Positions 9,528 to 18,003 of a stretch of 64,000 nucleotides of DNA are shown piece after piece. This stretch comes from Holophagae bacterium (GTDB taxonomy: Bacteria; Acidobacteriota; Holophagae; Acanthopleuribacterales; Acanthopleuribacteraceae): positions 62,001-126,000 of the forward strand of contig JAJCXM010000014.1 of assembly GCA_029263455.1 (NCBI GenBank), written 5' to 3'. A model generated the notes under the pieces. It had not been told where the DNA came from. It ran no database searches and was given only the letters and a program-made list of their open reading frames with translations. Numbering within the stretch: the first letter of the stretch is position 1; each line of letters starts with the position of its first letter. The position numbers were made by a program, and so were the translations under genes.

Positions 9528-9852
9528 CTAACTTGACTCCTCGCTTGGTTCGTTTGAGGACACAGCGCCCATTTGGAGGCTAATTGGCCCTTTGCCGCTC
9601 CAACGTGCGTTCACCGTTGATGTTGTTCGTTTATCCCTGTATTTGTGCTGCATTAATGCTCGTTTTTTCCTCGGCCTGACATATATGGCGCGCAATGCAC
9701 TTGAAAACAATGACTTACACCAAATACACACCTCCTTCACTTCTCGTCCAAACAAACGCTTAGAACTTTGCCGATTACCGCTCAACATCTTGCAGTTTGC
9801 ATGTCTGCTAGGTAATCTGAGGTCGCGTAAAGTTGAATTTACTCGAGGCGCA
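9528..9852. promoter_or_regulatory. Divergent intergenic region between secreted-protein gene and regulator
   Basis: About 325 bases separating two divergent starts. The regulator's frame stays open through much of this region, but the winged-helix domain only begins after the ATG at 9853, so the region is read as regulatory. No confident promoter box was identified. Confidence 0.4.
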
Positions 9853-11745
9853 ATGGATCTTCAGTCTGGATTTCAGCTACTTGAGTTCGAGGTGCTCCCT
9901 CAGCAGGGACTTGTCACATCGAGCGGTTTAAAACAACGTCTTGAGCCCAAACTCATGGACCTGCTCGTCTTCATGGCCCAAGAACATGGATCCGTTCTCT
10001 CCAAAGAACGCTTAATGCACGAAGTTTGGGGAGGCGTGATCGCTGAAAGCGGACTCTCCAGAAACATAAGTCAATTACGCAAGATCCTTGGGGATGATGC
10101 CAAAGATTCAGCCTTCATTGCGACCGTACCCAAACGTGGCTATCAGTTTTTAGTAGAACCAAAAGCGCTGCCATTTCCAAACCAACCATTGCCGCCAGAA
10201 GAGACAAAAACCACCTATATTGACGACCGATCTCGACCCTTTAGTTTAAGGTTGAAGCTACTAATCGCCCTATTCTTGAGTCTGGTGCTGATCGTAGCCT
10301 ATTTGGTTTTAGACAATCGTAAAGCGGTGACCGTTCCATTAGCGGTCGACCTAGATCCGATAGCGTTAATGGTCGTGCCCCTAAATAACCGGGAGCCGCT
10401 TCAAGAAAGCTATTTCGAGGACGGTCTGACCGAAGAGTTAATCGCTATCTTGTCGAAGAACAACCGCTTGAACATAGTTTCGCGCACGACCAGTTTCGCT
10501 TTCAAAGATAAAGCCATCGATGCTCGCGAAATAGGCAAACAATTAGGGGTGCGATATTTGGTTGAGGGCAGCCTGTTGCGGCTCGACAACAGCGTACGCT
10601 TGAATGCGCAACTGGTCGATGCCGAGTCTGGCTTCACTATTTGGTCTCAGAGTTTTGAAAGCAACGCCGATCAACTCTACCAAATCCAAGAGGAACTGGC
10701 ATTGCAAGTGGCAGCTGTGCTTGATCGCGCTTTTCCCTCAGATTCGGTCTTTAACGAGATCACGTATCAAGGAGGGTTACCGAAGGCTCACGAATACTAT
10801 TTACAAGGTCAATACTGGTGTCATAAATCTTCCGACCCTGATTTTGCTAAGGCGGTTCGATTATTTGAAAAGGCCATTCAAATTGACCCAGGTTACGCAC
10901 GTGCCTGGTCCAGTCTTGCCCGTACCTGGCTCATTCTTGACAGATTCGAAGGTGGTCCTGACGTTAGTTATTTATCGCAAGCCGAATCTGCCGCGAACCA
11001 AGCATTGGGACTCGACCCCAATCAAGATGAAGCCTACGCGACACTCGCCATGCTTAAGTATTTCCGTGATTACGAGTTCGAGGCGGCAGAGATCCTCTTT
11101 CAAAAAGCCATTGCCGCCAATGACCGTAACCCATTGACCCGACTTTGGTGTGCCACCTTCTTCCTGGCCCTTGGCCAAAAATCAGTAGCGGAGTCTCATT
11201 GTCACTTGGCGCTTAAGTTAGATCCGCTGAGTGGGCTCATTCTGCTCCACACAGGCGACATCTTTTTGGAAACCGGCAACCTAGATGCCGCCTTACACAA
11301 CGCCAAGCAAGTCTTAGATCTACGTCCCAAACATTTTCTGGGATTGTTTATGGAGGCCAAAGTGAAGGCCGCAAATGGCCACTGGCAGGAAGCATTGGAT
11401 CAATATCGAGAGATCAATCCCGATCTAAATCTACGCCCAGAATGGCTTGCACGCGCCTATGCGCATTCGGGCCAATCACAGGAAGCCATAAAGTTGGCGG
11501 ATCAGCTCATAGCAGCGAGAAATGACGGAAGGTCTGTGGCTGCATCCGACTTGGCCCTTATCTTCCTTGACCTTGGAGATGCCGACCAAGCCCATCATTT
11601 CCTTTTGTTGGCATATCAGGAGCGAGAGATGTTACTGCCTAAGTTGCTAAAGGATCCTAGGTGGCCACAACTATTGGGCCCAGAACGTTGGTCTCAATTC
11701 AGCCAACTAGGCAGATTCGCTTTATCGCTGTCGCCATCGGAATAA
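9853..11745 (+). CDS. CadC-like wHTH regulator with TolB/FlgO-like and TPR domains
   Basis: 630 residues from the ATG at 9853, chosen because GAGG precedes it and the winged helix starts at once (FQLLEFEVLPQQGLV ... FIATVPKRGYQFLV, about residues 5-105). A single membrane helix lies at about 133-153. It is followed by a domain with VVPLNNREPLQESYFEDGLT, LGVRYLVEGSLLR and SGFTIWSQSF (about 175-300), characteristic of the TolB-N/FlgO-like module found in TPR adenylate-cyclase-like proteins, then by TPRs (about 330-600). It differs from the regulator at 5780 by having this extra module. Probably a membrane-tethered sensor-regulator; divergent from the secreted protein gene at 8820-9527. Confidence 0.82.
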   Translation: MDLQSGFQLLEFEVLPQQGLVTSSGLKQRLEPKLMDLLVFMAQEHGSVLSKERLMHEVWGGVIAESGLSRNISQLRKILGDDAKDSAFIATVPKRGYQFLVEPKALPFPNQPLPPEETKTTYIDDRSRPFSLRLKLLIALFLSLVLIVAYLVLDNRKAVTVPLAVDLDPIALMVVPLNNREPLQESYFEDGLTEELIAILSKNNRLNIVSRTTSFAFKDKAIDAREIGKQLGVRYLVEGSLLRLDNSVRLNAQLVDAESGFTIWSQSFESNADQLYQIQEELALQVAAVLDRAFPSDSVFNEITYQGGLPKAHEYYLQGQYWCHKSSDPDFAKAVRLFEKAIQIDPGYARAWSSLARTWLILDRFEGGPDVSYLSQAESAANQALGLDPNQDEAYATLAMLKYFRDYEFEAAEILFQKAIAANDRNPLTRLWCATFFLALGQKSVAESHCHLALKLDPLSGLILLHTGDIFLETGNLDAALHNAKQVLDLRPKHFLGLFMEAKVKAANGHWQEALDQYREINPDLNLRPEWLARAYAHSGQSQEAIKLADQLIAARNDGRSVAASDLALIFLDLGDADQAHHFLLLAYQEREMLLPKLLKDPRWPQLLGPERWSQFSQLGRFALSLSPSE

Positions 11746-11848
11746 TTGAACCAGTGGTGACTATTCGACATTCGTGACCACGAAGACCACGACTCAGACT
11801 CTCCATCGTGTCCGCACAACTAACCGTTTTATAGGACATATGTGGACG

Positions 11849-11872
11849 GTTTGGGCGCATGAGCGCCCAAAC
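11849..11872. terminator. Hairpin terminator between convergent genes
   Basis: GTTTGGGCGC (11849-11858), loop ATGA, GCGCCCAAAC (11863-11872): a perfect 10-bp stem between the ends of the regulator gene (plus) and the SPFH gene (minus). Likely bidirectional. Confidence 0.65.
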
Positions 11873-11882
11873 CTAGCCTGGA

Positions 11883-12767
11883 TTATTGTTCGCCCATATG
11901 CAAGAGAGGAAGCGGTGTGCTGCTTTTGCCGTCAATAAAGTATATTTTTGCTGAGGGATCTGCAGAAATTGCTTTAAGCGTCTCCAATGCTTGTAGCTGG
12001 ACGTATGTTGGGTTGTTGCCAGTGGCTTTGATGATCTTTTCGATTTCGTAAGCTTGGACATCGGCAATCACCTTACGGCGAATGGCTTCCTCTTCGGCGG
12101 CCTTGCGCTCGGCTTCAGCTTTTGCGACCAATTGCTGTTGTTCCGTGCGGAAGCGTTCCAATTCGGCTTTTTGTTTTTCGACCGCCTGCTCCCGTTCCTT
12201 TTTTGCTTCAATGGCGGTGCTAATAAATTGTGGCAAGGTGATATCCCGGATCAAAACAGCTTGGATATCCAGACCCTTCGATTCACAGTAATCCTTTAAG
12301 CTGATCTCCAGCGAACCTTGCAAACTGGATTGAGTTTCCTCAAGAAAAAAGTCCTCGGCCCGCTTGATTGATTTACCTTGTTCCCGTAGTAAAGAACGTA
12401 ATTTAGGAACCAAATGCACTTCAATTAGACCTTCCATACTACCCGTCTCTTTAAGGATAGAAGGCGCCATTGGTCCGTTAAGACGATATTGCACACTTAC
12501 GTCGACCTTAGTTTGTAATTGGTCTTGAGTTGGTACATTAGCCGTTTCCGTGTGTGTTTTCTGTCGGGCATCGTATAAGTGCCATTTATACAAAGGATTA
12601 ACAGGCACATGTAAGCCTTCTTTGTAATAGTCAGTTTTGACTTTACCAAACAGAGTAACCACGGCGACATGACCCGCCGGTACGGTCTTGTAAAGCTTGT
12701 TGAAGAAGAGTAAGAAAATAAATACGCCCACGATGAGCACAATAAATTTGGGTGAAAAACGATCCAT
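11883..12767 (-). CDS. Prohibitin/HflC-like SPFH (band 7) membrane protein
   Basis: 294 residues. The start at 12767 is preferred over the upstream ATG because GGAGG lies 6 bases before it. One N-terminal helix (about 8-26) anchors it; TVPAGHVAVVTLFGKV and GLHVPVNPLYKWHLYD open the SPFH domain (about 30-190), and a charged coiled coil rich in Glu, Lys and Ala follows (about 185-250), ending in a conserved-looking C-terminal tail. SPFH proteins form large oligomeric membrane cages that organise membrane proteins or proteases such as FtsH. No NfeD or FtsH partner lies next to it. It is unrelated in plan to the SPFH gene at 63115, which has no membrane anchor. Confidence 0.85.
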   Translation of the reverse strand: MDRFSPKFIVLIVGVFIFLLFFNKLYKTVPAGHVAVVTLFGKVKTDYYKEGLHVPVNPLYKWHLYDARQKTHTETANVPTQDQLQTKVDVSVQYRLNGPMAPSILKETGSMEGLIEVHLVPKLRSLLREQGKSIKRAEDFFLEETQSSLQGSLEISLKDYCESKGLDIQAVLIRDITLPQFISTAIEAKKEREQAVEKQKAELERFRTEQQQLVAKAEAERKAAEEEAIRRKVIADVQAYEIEKIIKATGNNPTYVQLQALETLKAISADPSAKIYFIDGKSSTPLPLLHMGEQ

Positions 12768-13151
12768 GAAGACCTCCATTTTGATGTGGTAATTCGCTAA
12801 AGTGACTCATTGTAGCAAGGGATTGTGCCGTCGTTAAGCATCCATGTTCAGGAGAATCCAAAGTGAAATTTCAACACCAGATCGACCCAAAGCGATGGCC
12901 TCACAATGAACATCAGCTCATGCCATATCAGTGTTTATCGATGTGAAAGTAGCAAGTGCTCAATTTGGGGGTTGACGGCTAGCAAGACTAGCGCGAGGAT
13001 AGGCCATCGGCGGCAAGCCATGATAAGGCTTAAGCACAAGGTCGACCGCATACTAAAGACGAGTTCACTCGCACAAAAATCTATATCCGTGACGACATAC
13101 CGGCCAGACTCAAGATCGATTTGGCGGCAGTCCATCTTCAGGAGGAAAACC
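12768..13151. promoter_or_regulatory. Upstream region of the aminotransferase and SPFH genes
   Basis: About 380 bases between divergent starts. The aminotransferase frame is open upstream from 12906, but that stretch does not read as protein of the family. A TTGACG at about 12972 could be a -35 box; no matching -10 is obvious. Confidence 0.35.
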
Positions 13152-14369
13152 ATGACATTATCGGTAAGATCGGCAGACGCCTTAATCGCTCAAGAATCTA
13201 AATACGGGGCCCACAACTACCATCCATTGAACGTCGTTCTGGACCGTGGCGAAGGCGTTTGGGTTTGGGATGTCGAAGGCAAGAAGTATATGGATTTTCT
13301 GGCAGCATATTCTGCGGTCAACCAAGGTCATAACCATCCCAGTATCGTAGACGCGTTGGTGAAACAGGCCAGTGTGCTTTCTCTGACATCGAGGGCCTTT
13401 CGTAACGACAAATTCCCACCGCTCTTGGAGAAGCTCAGTAAATTAACTGGGTTCGACAAGGTTTTGATGATGAATACAGGTGCTGAAGCCGTTGAAACTG
13501 CGATCAAAGCCGCACGTAAATGGGGCTACGACAAAAAGAGGATCGCCGACGGACAAGCCGAGATCATCACCTACGACGGAAACTTCCATGGCCGTACGAC
13601 AACCATAATTGGATTCTCGACTGATGAAACAACAACCAATGGTTTCGGGCCATTTACACCCGGATTCAAAAACGTTCCCTATGGAGACCTAGCCGCAACC
13701 GAGCAGGCATTGACCAAAAACACGTGTGCCATCATGGTCGAACCGATTCAAGGTGAAGGCGGCGTTGTCATTCCCCCAGCCGGATTCATCAAGGGTCTCC
13801 GAAAGTTATGTGATGAACATCAAGTCTTACTTATCCTGGACGAAATTCAGTCGGGACTAGGCCGTACCGGTAAGCTATTTGCCTTTGAACACGAAGGCAT
13901 TCGTCCTGACGGTGTCACCATCGGCAAAGCGTTATCCGGCGGGCTCTACCCCGTTTCGGCTTTCTTAGCCAACGACGACTTGATGTCCGTCTTTACGCCT
14001 GGCACACACGGATCTACCTACGGCGGAAATCCTCTGGCTTGCGCCGTTGCGGACGCCGCCTTGGATGTTTTGACGGACGAAGGGCTCATTGAGAAATCTG
14101 CCTCATTGGGCGATTATCTCCTGGAACGCGTGCGTCGCATTCCTTCGCCTCATATTGCCGAGATTCGGGGACAAGGTCTCTGGATCGGTATTGAGTTGAA
14201 AGAAAGTGCAGGCGGAGCGAGACGCTTTTGTGAACGTTTACAAGAAGAGGGTTTACTGTGTAAGGAAACCCATGTGACAACCATTCGCCTAGCCCCTCCC
14301 CTCGTCATCAGCAAAGACGAGCTCGATTGGGCTCTCGAACGAATCGAACGTGTCCTTTGTGAACTTTAG
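13152..14369 (+). CDS. rocD: Ornithine aminotransferase
   Basis: 405 residues, the usual family length, from an ATG with AGGAGG just upstream; the longer open frame is ignored. A class III, PLP-dependent aminotransferase converting ornithine and 2-oxoglutarate to glutamate-5-semialdehyde and glutamate. Visible signatures are GAHNYHPLNVVLDRGEGVWV at the N-terminus (diagnostic for ornithine aminotransferase rather than acetylornithine enzymes), MMNTGAEAVETAIK, the PLP aspartate region LLILDEIQSGLGRTGK and the Schiff-base lysine in TIGKALSGGLYPVSA. It probably serves arginine/ornithine breakdown or proline supply. No arginase or proline gene is next to it; the alanine-dehydrogenase-fold gene at 15131 could act on related amino acids. 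Confidence 0.93.
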   Translation: MTLSVRSADALIAQESKYGAHNYHPLNVVLDRGEGVWVWDVEGKKYMDFLAAYSAVNQGHNHPSIVDALVKQASVLSLTSRAFRNDKFPPLLEKLSKLTGFDKVLMMNTGAEAVETAIKAARKWGYDKKRIADGQAEIITYDGNFHGRTTTIIGFSTDETTTNGFGPFTPGFKNVPYGDLAATEQALTKNTCAIMVEPIQGEGGVVIPPAGFIKGLRKLCDEHQVLLILDEIQSGLGRTGKLFAFEHEGIRPDGVTIGKALSGGLYPVSAFLANDDLMSVFTPGTHGSTYGGNPLACAVADAALDVLTDEGLIEKSASLGDYLLERVRRIPSPHIAEIRGQGLWIGIELKESAGGARRFCERLQEEGLLCKETHVTTIRLAPPLVISKDELDWALERIERVLCEL

Positions 14370-14377
14370 TAGATAGC

Positions 14378-14403
14378 TAAGGGCCGCACTATTGCGGCCC
14401 TTA
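14378..14403. terminator. Bidirectional hairpin terminator after rocD
   Basis: TAAGGGCCGC (14378-14387), loop ACTATT, GCGGCCCTTA (14394-14403), a perfect 10-bp stem nine bases after the rocD stop and followed by a modest T-rich stretch. It overlaps the stop codon of the small membrane protein gene on the other strand. Confidence 0.75.
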
Positions 14404-14625
14404 CTTGTTTTGTGAATCGCCCTTCTCGTCTGAATCCGTACTGCCTTGATAAAGGACATGGGATAACAACGAGGCAATGACGGCAAATAAAATAAAACCA
14501 GCCACAAATAGCCATTGAAACGTGTCTTTACTGATGACACCGCCAATGGCCATGCCAAACAAAGCAAGCGCAGCTATCGCCCAAACCGCACATATCCACA
14601 TCAGCGTCTGCTTAAGTTTAAACAA
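14401..14625 (-). CDS. Small membrane protein, two helices (74 aa)
   Basis: A TTG start at 14625 is proposed because GGAGGG lies 5 bases upstream; the longer frame from 14679 would overlap the upstream gene. The product begins with a short basic stretch and has two hydrophobic helices (about 8-28 and 36-56), then a charged tail rich in Asp, Glu and Lys (DSDEKGDSQNK). Family not recognised. It follows the membrane protein gene at 14663 and is probably cotranscribed with it, ending at the shared terminator. Confidence 0.6.
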   Translation of the reverse strand: MFKLKQTLMWICAVWAIAALALFGMAIGGVISKDTFQWLFVAGFILFAVIASLLSHVLYQGSTDSDEKGDSQNK

Positions 14626-14662
14626 GGTGCCCTCCGAACGGGCGATGCTAACACAATCGAAA

Positions 14663-14998
14663 TCAAGCCAACGGAACAATCGGTAACGTAAGCGCCAAAA
14701 CGAGCCAAGCTACTAGAGCAATCGGCATGAGTATGGCAAGCATCCAAGCAACCCATTGGTACAGCTTGGAAGGTTGGTGCCGCCTAATCACGTCAACTAA
14801 GAGCGGTACCAACAACAAGGGCGCGACCCAAAGAACACTCGCAGCCTGAACCAACTTGGCCGATGGGTTGGGAAGGTTTACGGTTTCGCCAGACCACGCA
14901 TTCACGAAAAAGGGTAGTGACCATTGGGCCAATAATGCAATCGTCAATGACGTCACAACCAGACCAACACCCACGCCAATCTGAACAGCCTTGTCCAT
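14663..14998 (-). CDS. Small membrane protein, three helices (111 aa)
   Basis: The ATG at 14998 has an AGGAGG site seven bases upstream. Three hydrophobic segments (about 6-27, 50-70 and 84-107) are separated by a short polar loop with GETVNLPNPSAK. No conserved catalytic residue and no recognised family. The small membrane protein at 14401 follows closely on the same strand, so the pair may work together in the membrane; the function cannot be inferred. Confidence 0.65.
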   Translation of the reverse strand: MDKAVQIGVGVGLVVTSLTIALLAQWSLPFFVNAWSGETVNLPNPSAKLVQAASVLWVAPLLLVPLLVDVIRRHQPSKLYQWVAWMLAILMPIALVAWLVLALTLPIVPLA

Positions 14999-15062
14999 TT
15001 AGCCTCCTGTCTTCATGACTCAAAACAACTTGAAAATTGTGGGTTCAATTATAGCATTCAGC

Positions 15063-15103
15063 GATTGCGGTGAACGCAATCCGCCTGATTAACCAGCTAT
15101 AAT
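15063..15103 (+). promoter_or_regulatory. Promoter with overlapping dyad upstream of the AlaDH-like gene
   Basis: TATAAT at 15098-15103 is a perfect -10 box. Across the expected -35 area lies GATTGCG-GTGAA-CGCAATC (15063-15081), a perfect 7-bp inverted repeat that could be an operator. No good -35 box is seen, which fits an activator-dependent or repressible promoter. Confidence 0.45.
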
Positions 15104-15130
15104 GAATGCAAGCTAACTAGGAGGACTATT

Positions 15131-16276
15131 TTGACCCTACAATCCATCGGGGTAGTTGCCACGTCGTTCAAGGAAAACGAACAGCGTGTCGCCATCCATC
15201 CGCGCCACATCGCGTGGATTCCCATGGAAAGACGAAAACACTTGGTCTTCGAAGAAGGATACGGAAGCGCCTTCAGCGTTACGGATGATGAAATACGGAA
15301 TTTAGGCGCCCAAATCGATACGCGCCAGGCCTTATTCGAGCGCTGTGACGTCATTCTCAACCCAAAACCTGTCCTTAAAGATTTTCAACTCATGCGAGAA
15401 GGATCGTGCCTTTGGGGCTGGCCACATTGTGTACAGCAGAAGGAATTCGCACAGATTGCCGTTGATCGACGATTAACACTTATTGCTTGGGAATCGATGT
15501 TCACCTGGTCAAAGAACGGCCAGAAACTTGTACATGTCTTTTATAAGAACAATGAAATGGCCGGTTATTGCGGTGTCCTTGACGCGCTTAGATTAACGGG
15601 TTGCGATGGGCACTATGGGCCGCGTAAGAAAGTGGCTGTTTTGAGCTTTGGCTCCGTTAGTCGTGGAGCCATCTGCGCTTTACAAGGGCGCGGATTTCAT
15701 GACATTGATGTATACACTCGTCGACCGGCTTACTCTGTCGGAGATCAGGTGCCAGGCCTAACCTTTCGACAATTTACACGGGAAGGGGACGGTCGATTGC
15801 AGGCCATCCGTCAAGACGGTAAGACGAGACCGTTTCATGAAGTGATATCAGAAGCTCATATCATTGTGAATGGCACGTTACAAGACACCGACTGCCCCAC
15901 CATGTTCGTGCAAGAAGATGAGGTGAATTTGCTTAAACCTGATTCTCTCATCATCGATATCAGCTGTGATGACGGTATGGGCTTCCCATTCGCCAAACCC
16001 ACCAGCATAGAGGTCCCCATTTTTACGGTCCGCGATAATGTGACCTATTACGCGGTTGACCACACGCCAACTTACTTATGGAATGCAGCCAGCTGGGAAA
16101 TATCAAAATCCATCAGTCCATTCATTGAAAAAGTGATGGATGGCCCGGATGCCTGGGACAAAGATCTAACCCTCAAGAACGCCATCGAAATACGTATGGG
16201 AGTGATTCAAAACTCCAAGATTCTTCGTTTCCAAAATCGAAGTGCAGCATATCCACACCCGGTGTTAAAAGACTAA
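15131..16276 (+). CDS. Alanine dehydrogenase/PNT-fold enzyme, N5-(carboxyethyl)ornithine synthase-like
   Basis: 381 residues from a TTG start with AGGAGG at 6-base spacing. The N-terminal half resembles the AlaDH/PNT N-domain (KENEQRVAIHPRHIAWIP, then VILNPKP), and the C-terminal half has a Rossmann-type nucleotide site (VAVLSFGSVSRGAICAL near 175). It lacks the length and pattern of lysine-2-oxoglutarate reductases and most resembles opine-type enzymes such as N5-(carboxyethyl)ornithine synthase, which reductively couple pyruvate to ornithine or lysine with NADPH. The nearby ornithine aminotransferase makes an ornithine-related substrate attractive, but that is inference. Alternatives are alanine dehydrogenase or a saccharopine-dehydrogenase relative. 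Confidence 0.65.
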   Translation: MTLQSIGVVATSFKENEQRVAIHPRHIAWIPMERRKHLVFEEGYGSAFSVTDDEIRNLGAQIDTRQALFERCDVILNPKPVLKDFQLMREGSCLWGWPHCVQQKEFAQIAVDRRLTLIAWESMFTWSKNGQKLVHVFYKNNEMAGYCGVLDALRLTGCDGHYGPRKKVAVLSFGSVSRGAICALQGRGFHDIDVYTRRPAYSVGDQVPGLTFRQFTREGDGRLQAIRQDGKTRPFHEVISEAHIIVNGTLQDTDCPTMFVQEDEVNLLKPDSLIIDISCDDGMGFPFAKPTSIEVPIFTVRDNVTYYAVDHTPTYLWNAASWEISKSISPFIEKVMDGPDAWDKDLTLKNAIEIRMGVIQNSKILRFQNRSAAYPHPVLKD

Positions 16277-16649
16277 CTTGATTTTGGCTCGACTCCAAAA
16301 ACCACGACGAGTTCCGAAATCTGAGCTGAGATCCTGAGCCCAATTTGGATGCTAAACGCCAACGAGCGATTCGATGAGGGGTTCGAATCGCTCGTTGAAG
16401 CGGATGGTTGGGAACAATGCTTAAGCGTTCCTGATCGCAACATGCGTCATGGCATGGCTCTAAAACCGTGATATACCCCACATTCTAATGGCAAATAGGC
16501 TCACACACTCGATTCTGTGCCATTAGTCACGTTCTAGCACCGGTCCAGGTTGAAAAAATTGGCTAGCGGCCGTTTATCGCTTGTAGGAAGTTGGCCGTGT
16601 CTGTTAGCCTTGCCATAACTGCCATGAAGTGGCTATGCGGAGGAACTCA
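16277..16649. other. Intergenic region with a long inverted repeat
   Basis: About 370 bases with no gene seen. It holds the 14-bp stem at 16361-16396 and must include the promoter of the desaturase gene; no confident promoter boxes were found. Confidence 0.5.
16361..16396. terminator. 14-bp perfect hairpin
   Basis: AACGAGCGATTCGA (16361-16374) and TCGAATCGCTCGTT (16383-16396) are exact complements around an 8-base loop, 85 bases after the dehydrogenase stop. Probably a terminator, though no T-run follows. Confidence 0.55.
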
Positions 16650-17807
16650 GTGACGAAAACTCAAAAACCACCTTTCATTTGGACAAATGTGCTTGTTTTA
16701 GGCATTACTTTTTTGATGGCTATTACTGTGGTTCCCCTTTATGGCATTCGTACAGGATTTGATGCCTTTGAATGGACCGTTTTTGGCGTTTTGTTGATGT
16801 GTACAGGCTATGCAATCACGATGGGTTACCACCGACTTTGGTCACACCGTGCCTTTAAAGCACACTGGAGTATCCGTGTTGTATGCGCCTTTTTTGGTGC
16901 TGGTGCTTTGCAGAACTCTATATTGAATTGGAGTGCCGACCACCGCAATCACCATAAGAGCGTAGATAATCCTGACGTGGACCCTTATGCTGCCACTCGC
17001 GGATTTTGGTATTCACATATCGGTTGGATCCTGAGAGATTATCGCTCTGGACGCCATTCCTTCATACAAATCAAAGATTTGGAACGTGACCCGGTCTGCC
17101 AATTCCAACATCGTCATTACCTCGCTTTGGCGATCACAGTGAATCTTGTAATCCCTTTAGCTCTTGGATGGTGGCACGGCAAATTGTGGGGCACCTTCTT
17201 GTTGGCTGGGATTTTTCGCATCGTGGTCAACCACCATTTGACCTTCTTTATCAATTCTCTTGCCCATATTTGGGGTAGACGACCTTATTCGACCAAAAAC
17301 AGTTCTCGTGACAATCCACTACTCGCTATCTTCACTTATGGTGAGGGCTATCATAACTACCACCACTCGTTTCAATACGACTATCGGAACGGTATTAAGT
17401 GGTACCACTTTGACCCCAGTAAATGGATGATACGCGCCCTTTCATGGGTTGGTCTTGTCAATGGTTTGCGAACGGCACCTCGGCTTGCTATTCACAAAGC
17501 TAAACTAGAGACACAGCGTGAACGCGCTCTGAATCGACTTGAAGCCAACCCCGCGTTGGAACCCTTACGCCAGCGTATGGACGAAGCCTACCAGAACGCA
17601 CTAACTGCTTTGGAGGCCTGGAATAGTTCACGCCAAGAGTGGTTGGAACAGAAACATGTCGCTCTCACGGAAAAGCGTGAGTCCTTAAACCTGGAATTGG
17701 CCCGCATGAAGACACGCTACCGACAAATGAAGTCGGACTGGGCGTTACAACTCAAGCAATGGCAACAAGTGCATCGTAAATTGATGCACTCTATGCCTAG
17801 CGCCTAA
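16650..17807 (+). CDS. Acyl-CoA/lipid delta-9-type fatty-acid desaturase with C-terminal coiled coil
   Basis: A GTG start at 16650 with GGAGG six bases upstream gives 385 residues. The three histidine boxes of membrane di-iron desaturases are present: HRLWSH, HRNHHK and HNYHH, with four hydrophobic helices around them. The enzyme introduces a cis double bond into a saturated acyl chain using O2 and reduced electron carriers, adjusting membrane fluidity. The last 100 residues (about 285-385), after the catalytic domain, are charged and helical with heptad-like Leu/Met spacing, an addition not needed for catalysis. No ferredoxin or reductase gene is adjacent. Confidence 0.9.
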   Translation: MTKTQKPPFIWTNVLVLGITFLMAITVVPLYGIRTGFDAFEWTVFGVLLMCTGYAITMGYHRLWSHRAFKAHWSIRVVCAFFGAGALQNSILNWSADHRNHHKSVDNPDVDPYAATRGFWYSHIGWILRDYRSGRHSFIQIKDLERDPVCQFQHRHYLALAITVNLVIPLALGWWHGKLWGTFLLAGIFRIVVNHHLTFFINSLAHIWGRRPYSTKNSSRDNPLLAIFTYGEGYHNYHHSFQYDYRNGIKWYHFDPSKWMIRALSWVGLVNGLRTAPRLAIHKAKLETQRERALNRLEANPALEPLRQRMDEAYQNALTALEAWNSSRQEWLEQKHVALTEKRESLNLELARMKTRYRQMKSDWALQLKQWQQVHRKLMHSMPSA

Positions 17808-18003
17808 ACTGTCAGGCATCACCAGGCGACAGATTTCGCGTCGCACTTCATCAAGACATATATGTCACGGCATTGCGTAGCAAGCAATTGGCGTAAGCAC
17901 CACTGCTTTGAATCTGCACAAATACATTTAGTCAACAAAGACATCGACTAAACCCCAACGTCACCTTTATGCTTAAGGACGGCATTTTCACGGGGAGGAC
18001 GAG

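Noticed and set aside
12906-13151. Upstream extension of ornithine aminotransferase
   Set aside because: The ATG at 13152 has AGGAGG and matches the family's N-terminus; the upstream stretch has no family similarity.
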